A stretch of DNA of 64,000 bases from an uncultured Psychroserpens sp. (GTDB taxonomy: Bacteria; Bacteroidota; Bacteroidia; Flavobacteriales; Flavobacteriaceae): the NCBI RefSeq assembly GCF_947503375.1, contig NZ_CANNDQ010000003.1, positions 186,001-250,000 of the forward strand, in the 5' to 3' direction. A model generated the notes under the pieces. That model was not told the origin of the DNA and made no database searches. It was given only the letters and a program-made list of their open reading frames with translations. The position numbers were made by a program, and so were the translations under genes. This document shows positions 62,338-64,000 of this stretch, one piece after another; positions within the stretch are counted from its first letter, which is position 1; each line of letters starts with the position of its first letter.

Positions 62338-64000
62338 TGAAACATACATATCACATACATGGAATGACTTGCAACGGTTGTAGCAGTCACGTAGAAGAAA
62401 AACTTTCAAAAGTGGAAGGTGTTTCAAAGGCTTCAGTTGATTTAGAAAAAGCAGAAGCAACAATCGAAATGGAATCTCATATTCCCATAGAAAGGCTTCA
62501 AGAAGCTTTAGAGAAGGATAGCGGAAATTATAGTATTCATAAATTAGGAGAACACCACCATAACAAAGTAGAAAAGGAAAAACAGCCACCAAAAGCAGGA
62601 ACAGGTACTTTTTATTGTCCTATGCATTGCGAAGGCGATAAAAACTATGATAAACCAGGCGATTGTCCTGTCTGCGGAATGGATTTAGTTGAAGAACAAA
62701 ATTTGTCCACATCTTCATCAGAACAATGGACGTGCCCCATGCATCCAGAAATAATTAAAGATGAAGCAGGTTCTTGTCCTAAATGCGGAATGGATTTAGT
62801 ACCAATGGAAGCAGATAGTTCAGCAGAAGAGAAAACCTATAAAAAATTATTAAAGAAGTTTAAGATTGCTGTAGTGTTCACATTGCCAATATTCTTAATC
62901 GTAATGAGTGAAATGTTTTCCAACAATCCATTATACGATATAATGGAACAAAAATATTGGAATTGGATTCAGTTTGTCCTATCAATTCCAGTTGTGTTTT
63001 ATGCGACGTGGATGTTTTTTGAGCGTGCCTATAAAAGCATAAAAACATGGAATCTTAATATGTTTACACTCATAGGAATAGGTGCAGGCGTCGCTTGGTT
63101 ATTTAGTGTTTTTGGTATGTTTTTTCCAGATATTTTTCCAAGTCAGTTTAAAACAGAATCTGGAGCAGTACATGTCTATTTTGAAGCAGCAACCGTCATT
63201 CTAACATTGGTGCTTTTAGGTCAACTTTTAGAAGCTCGTGCGCATAGTAAAACCAATTCAGCAGTAAAAGAATTATTAAAGTTAGCACCCAATAAAGCTA
63301 TAAAAATAGTAGATGGCGAAGATGTTGAAGTAACCATCGATGCTATTGAATTAAATGATATTCTAAAAGTAAAACCAGGCGATAAGATTCCTGTGGATGG
63401 CTCGATAACAGAAGGAGATACAACCATTGACGAATCTATGATTACAGGAGAGCCAATTCCTGTTAATAAAACAGTAAATGATAAAGTAAGTAGCGGAACA
63501 ATAAACGGCAACCAATCTTTTTTAATGCAAGCTGAAAAAGTGGGGAGCGATACACTACTCTCTCAAATCATCCACATGGTTAATAATGCCAGTAGAAGTC
63601 GTGCGCCAATTCAAAATTTAGCCGATAAAGTATCAGGTTATTTTGTGCCTGTTGTGGTCATTATCTCATTACTAACTTTTGCGGTTTGGGCAATTTGGGG
63701 ACCAGAACCAGTTTATGTTTATGCCTTTGTGAATGCTATTGCTGTTTTGATAATAGCTTGTCCTTGTGCATTGGGATTGGCAACACCTATGTCTGTAATG
63801 GTTGGTGTTGGTAAAGGTGCTCAAAATGGTGTATTGATTAAAAATGCCGAAGCACTTGAAAAAATGGATAAGGTTACGTCGCTAATTATAGATAAGACAG
63901 GAACAATTACAGAAGGAAAACCAACCGTTGAAACAGTAGGTTCTTTTGATGCTGATTTTAGCGAAAATGACATTCTGAAATATATTGTTTCGTTGAACAA
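62337..64000 (+). CDS. Heavy-metal translocating P-type ATPase (Cu/Ag type), cut by window edge
   Basis: I translated this by hand since no stop precedes base 64000; 554 residues are visible. Order: HMA domain with GMTCNGC (C12, C15); two heavy-metal-binding modules (CPMH at 94 and 133, each ending CxxCGMDL); membrane helices from about 175; the actuator motif ITGEPIPV; the CPC ion-binding site at 475-477 in ACPCALGLATP; and the phosphorylation motif DKTGT (D519). It pumps copper or silver from the cytoplasm to the periplasm, where the adjacent RND system can take over. ATG overlaps the TolC gene stop by one base. Confidence 0.95.
   Translation, partial: MKHTYHIHGMTCNGCSSHVEEKLSKVEGVSKASVDLEKAEATIEMESHIPIERLQEALEKDSGNYSIHKLGEHHHNKVEKEKQPPKAGTGTFYCPMHCEGDKNYDKPGDCPVCGMDLVEEQNLSTSSSEQWTCPMHPEIIKDEAGSCPKCGMDLVPMEADSSAEEKTYKKLLKKFKIAVVFTLPIFLIVMSEMFSNNPLYDIMEQKYWNWIQFVLSIPVVFYATWMFFERAYKSIKTWNLNMFTLIGIGAGVAWLFSVFGMFFPDIFPSQFKTESGAVHVYFEAATVILTLVLLGQLLEARAHSKTNSAVKELLKLAPNKAIKIVDGEDVEVTIDAIELNDILKVKPGDKIPVDGSITEGDTTIDESMITGEPIPVNKTVNDKVSSGTINGNQSFLMQAEKVGSDTLLSQIIHMVNNASRSRAPIQNLADKVSGYFVPVVVIISLLTFAVWAIWGPEPVYVYAFVNAIAVLIIACPCALGLATPMSVMVGVGKGAQNGVLIKNAEALEKMDKVTSLIIDKTGTITEGKPTVETVGSFDADFSENDILKYIVSLN

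Overview
The window looks like a chromosomal segment of a low-GC marine-type Flavobacteriaceae (Bacteroidota). The evidence is Bacteroidota-style -7 boxes (TAnnTTTG), type IX secretion C-terminal sorting domains ending in KLVxK, a DnaE with a fused proofreading domain, HYC_CC_PP and CusA-like metal genes, and many families typical of the group (DUF4407, DUF4230, M56/BlaI pairs). No rRNA, CRISPR array, IS element, phage or integrase gene was seen.

Layout. 1-2.9 kb: start of a LuxE-like acyltransferase gene and two T9SS-sorted proteins, one of them little more than a sorting domain. 3-5.9 kb: an OmpR-type two-component pair and a convergent glycosyltransferase. 5.9-7.5 kb: trmB, a LysE-type exporter and an alkyltransferase-like protein lacking the acceptor cysteine. 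8.2-11.1 kb: an Fe-S/redox set (Mrp, NifU-like, ferredoxin-NADP reductase, ferredoxin). 11.1-15.4 kb (minus): metallophosphoesterase, glutaryl-CoA dehydrogenase-like, TrmN6, RimM, S16. 15.5-25.6 kb: Asp-rich lipoprotein, DUF2383 protein, DnaE, an ArsR/SRPBCC operon with paired dyad operators, thioredoxin, ClpP, DUF58, then tRNA-Asp. 26-29.3 kb: a 59-aa secreted peptide followed by a TPR histidine kinase and its response regulator. 30-33.8 kb and 46.7-49 kb: two BlaI/M56 regulatory units, each with palindromes at the promoter. 33.8-46.6 kb: membrane and envelope genes (Bax inhibitor-like, beta-barrels, GT2, flippase-like), ruvC, hemW and small housekeeping or unknown genes. 49-52 kb: two metallopeptidases.

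52.0-56.8 kb is the best candidate for accessory DNA. A truncated tRNA-Leu copy sits directly before an intact tRNA-Leu(TAG), followed by a short direct repeat and a tightly coupled three-gene operon: a large helical protein, a protein with a possible restriction-endonuclease-like N-terminus, and a DUF4238 protein. None has a recognised function; the arrangement resembles a defence cassette in a tRNA hotspot. This is an inference.

56.9-64 kb is a copper/silver export cluster: HYC_CC_PP protein, CusA-type RND pump, TolC-type outer membrane protein and a metal P-type ATPase running off the window. The pump, outer membrane protein and ATPase overlap by 1-4 bases, implying one transcript that moves metal from cytoplasm to periplasm (ATPase) and out of the cell (RND/TolC). 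No membrane fusion subunit is visible in the window.
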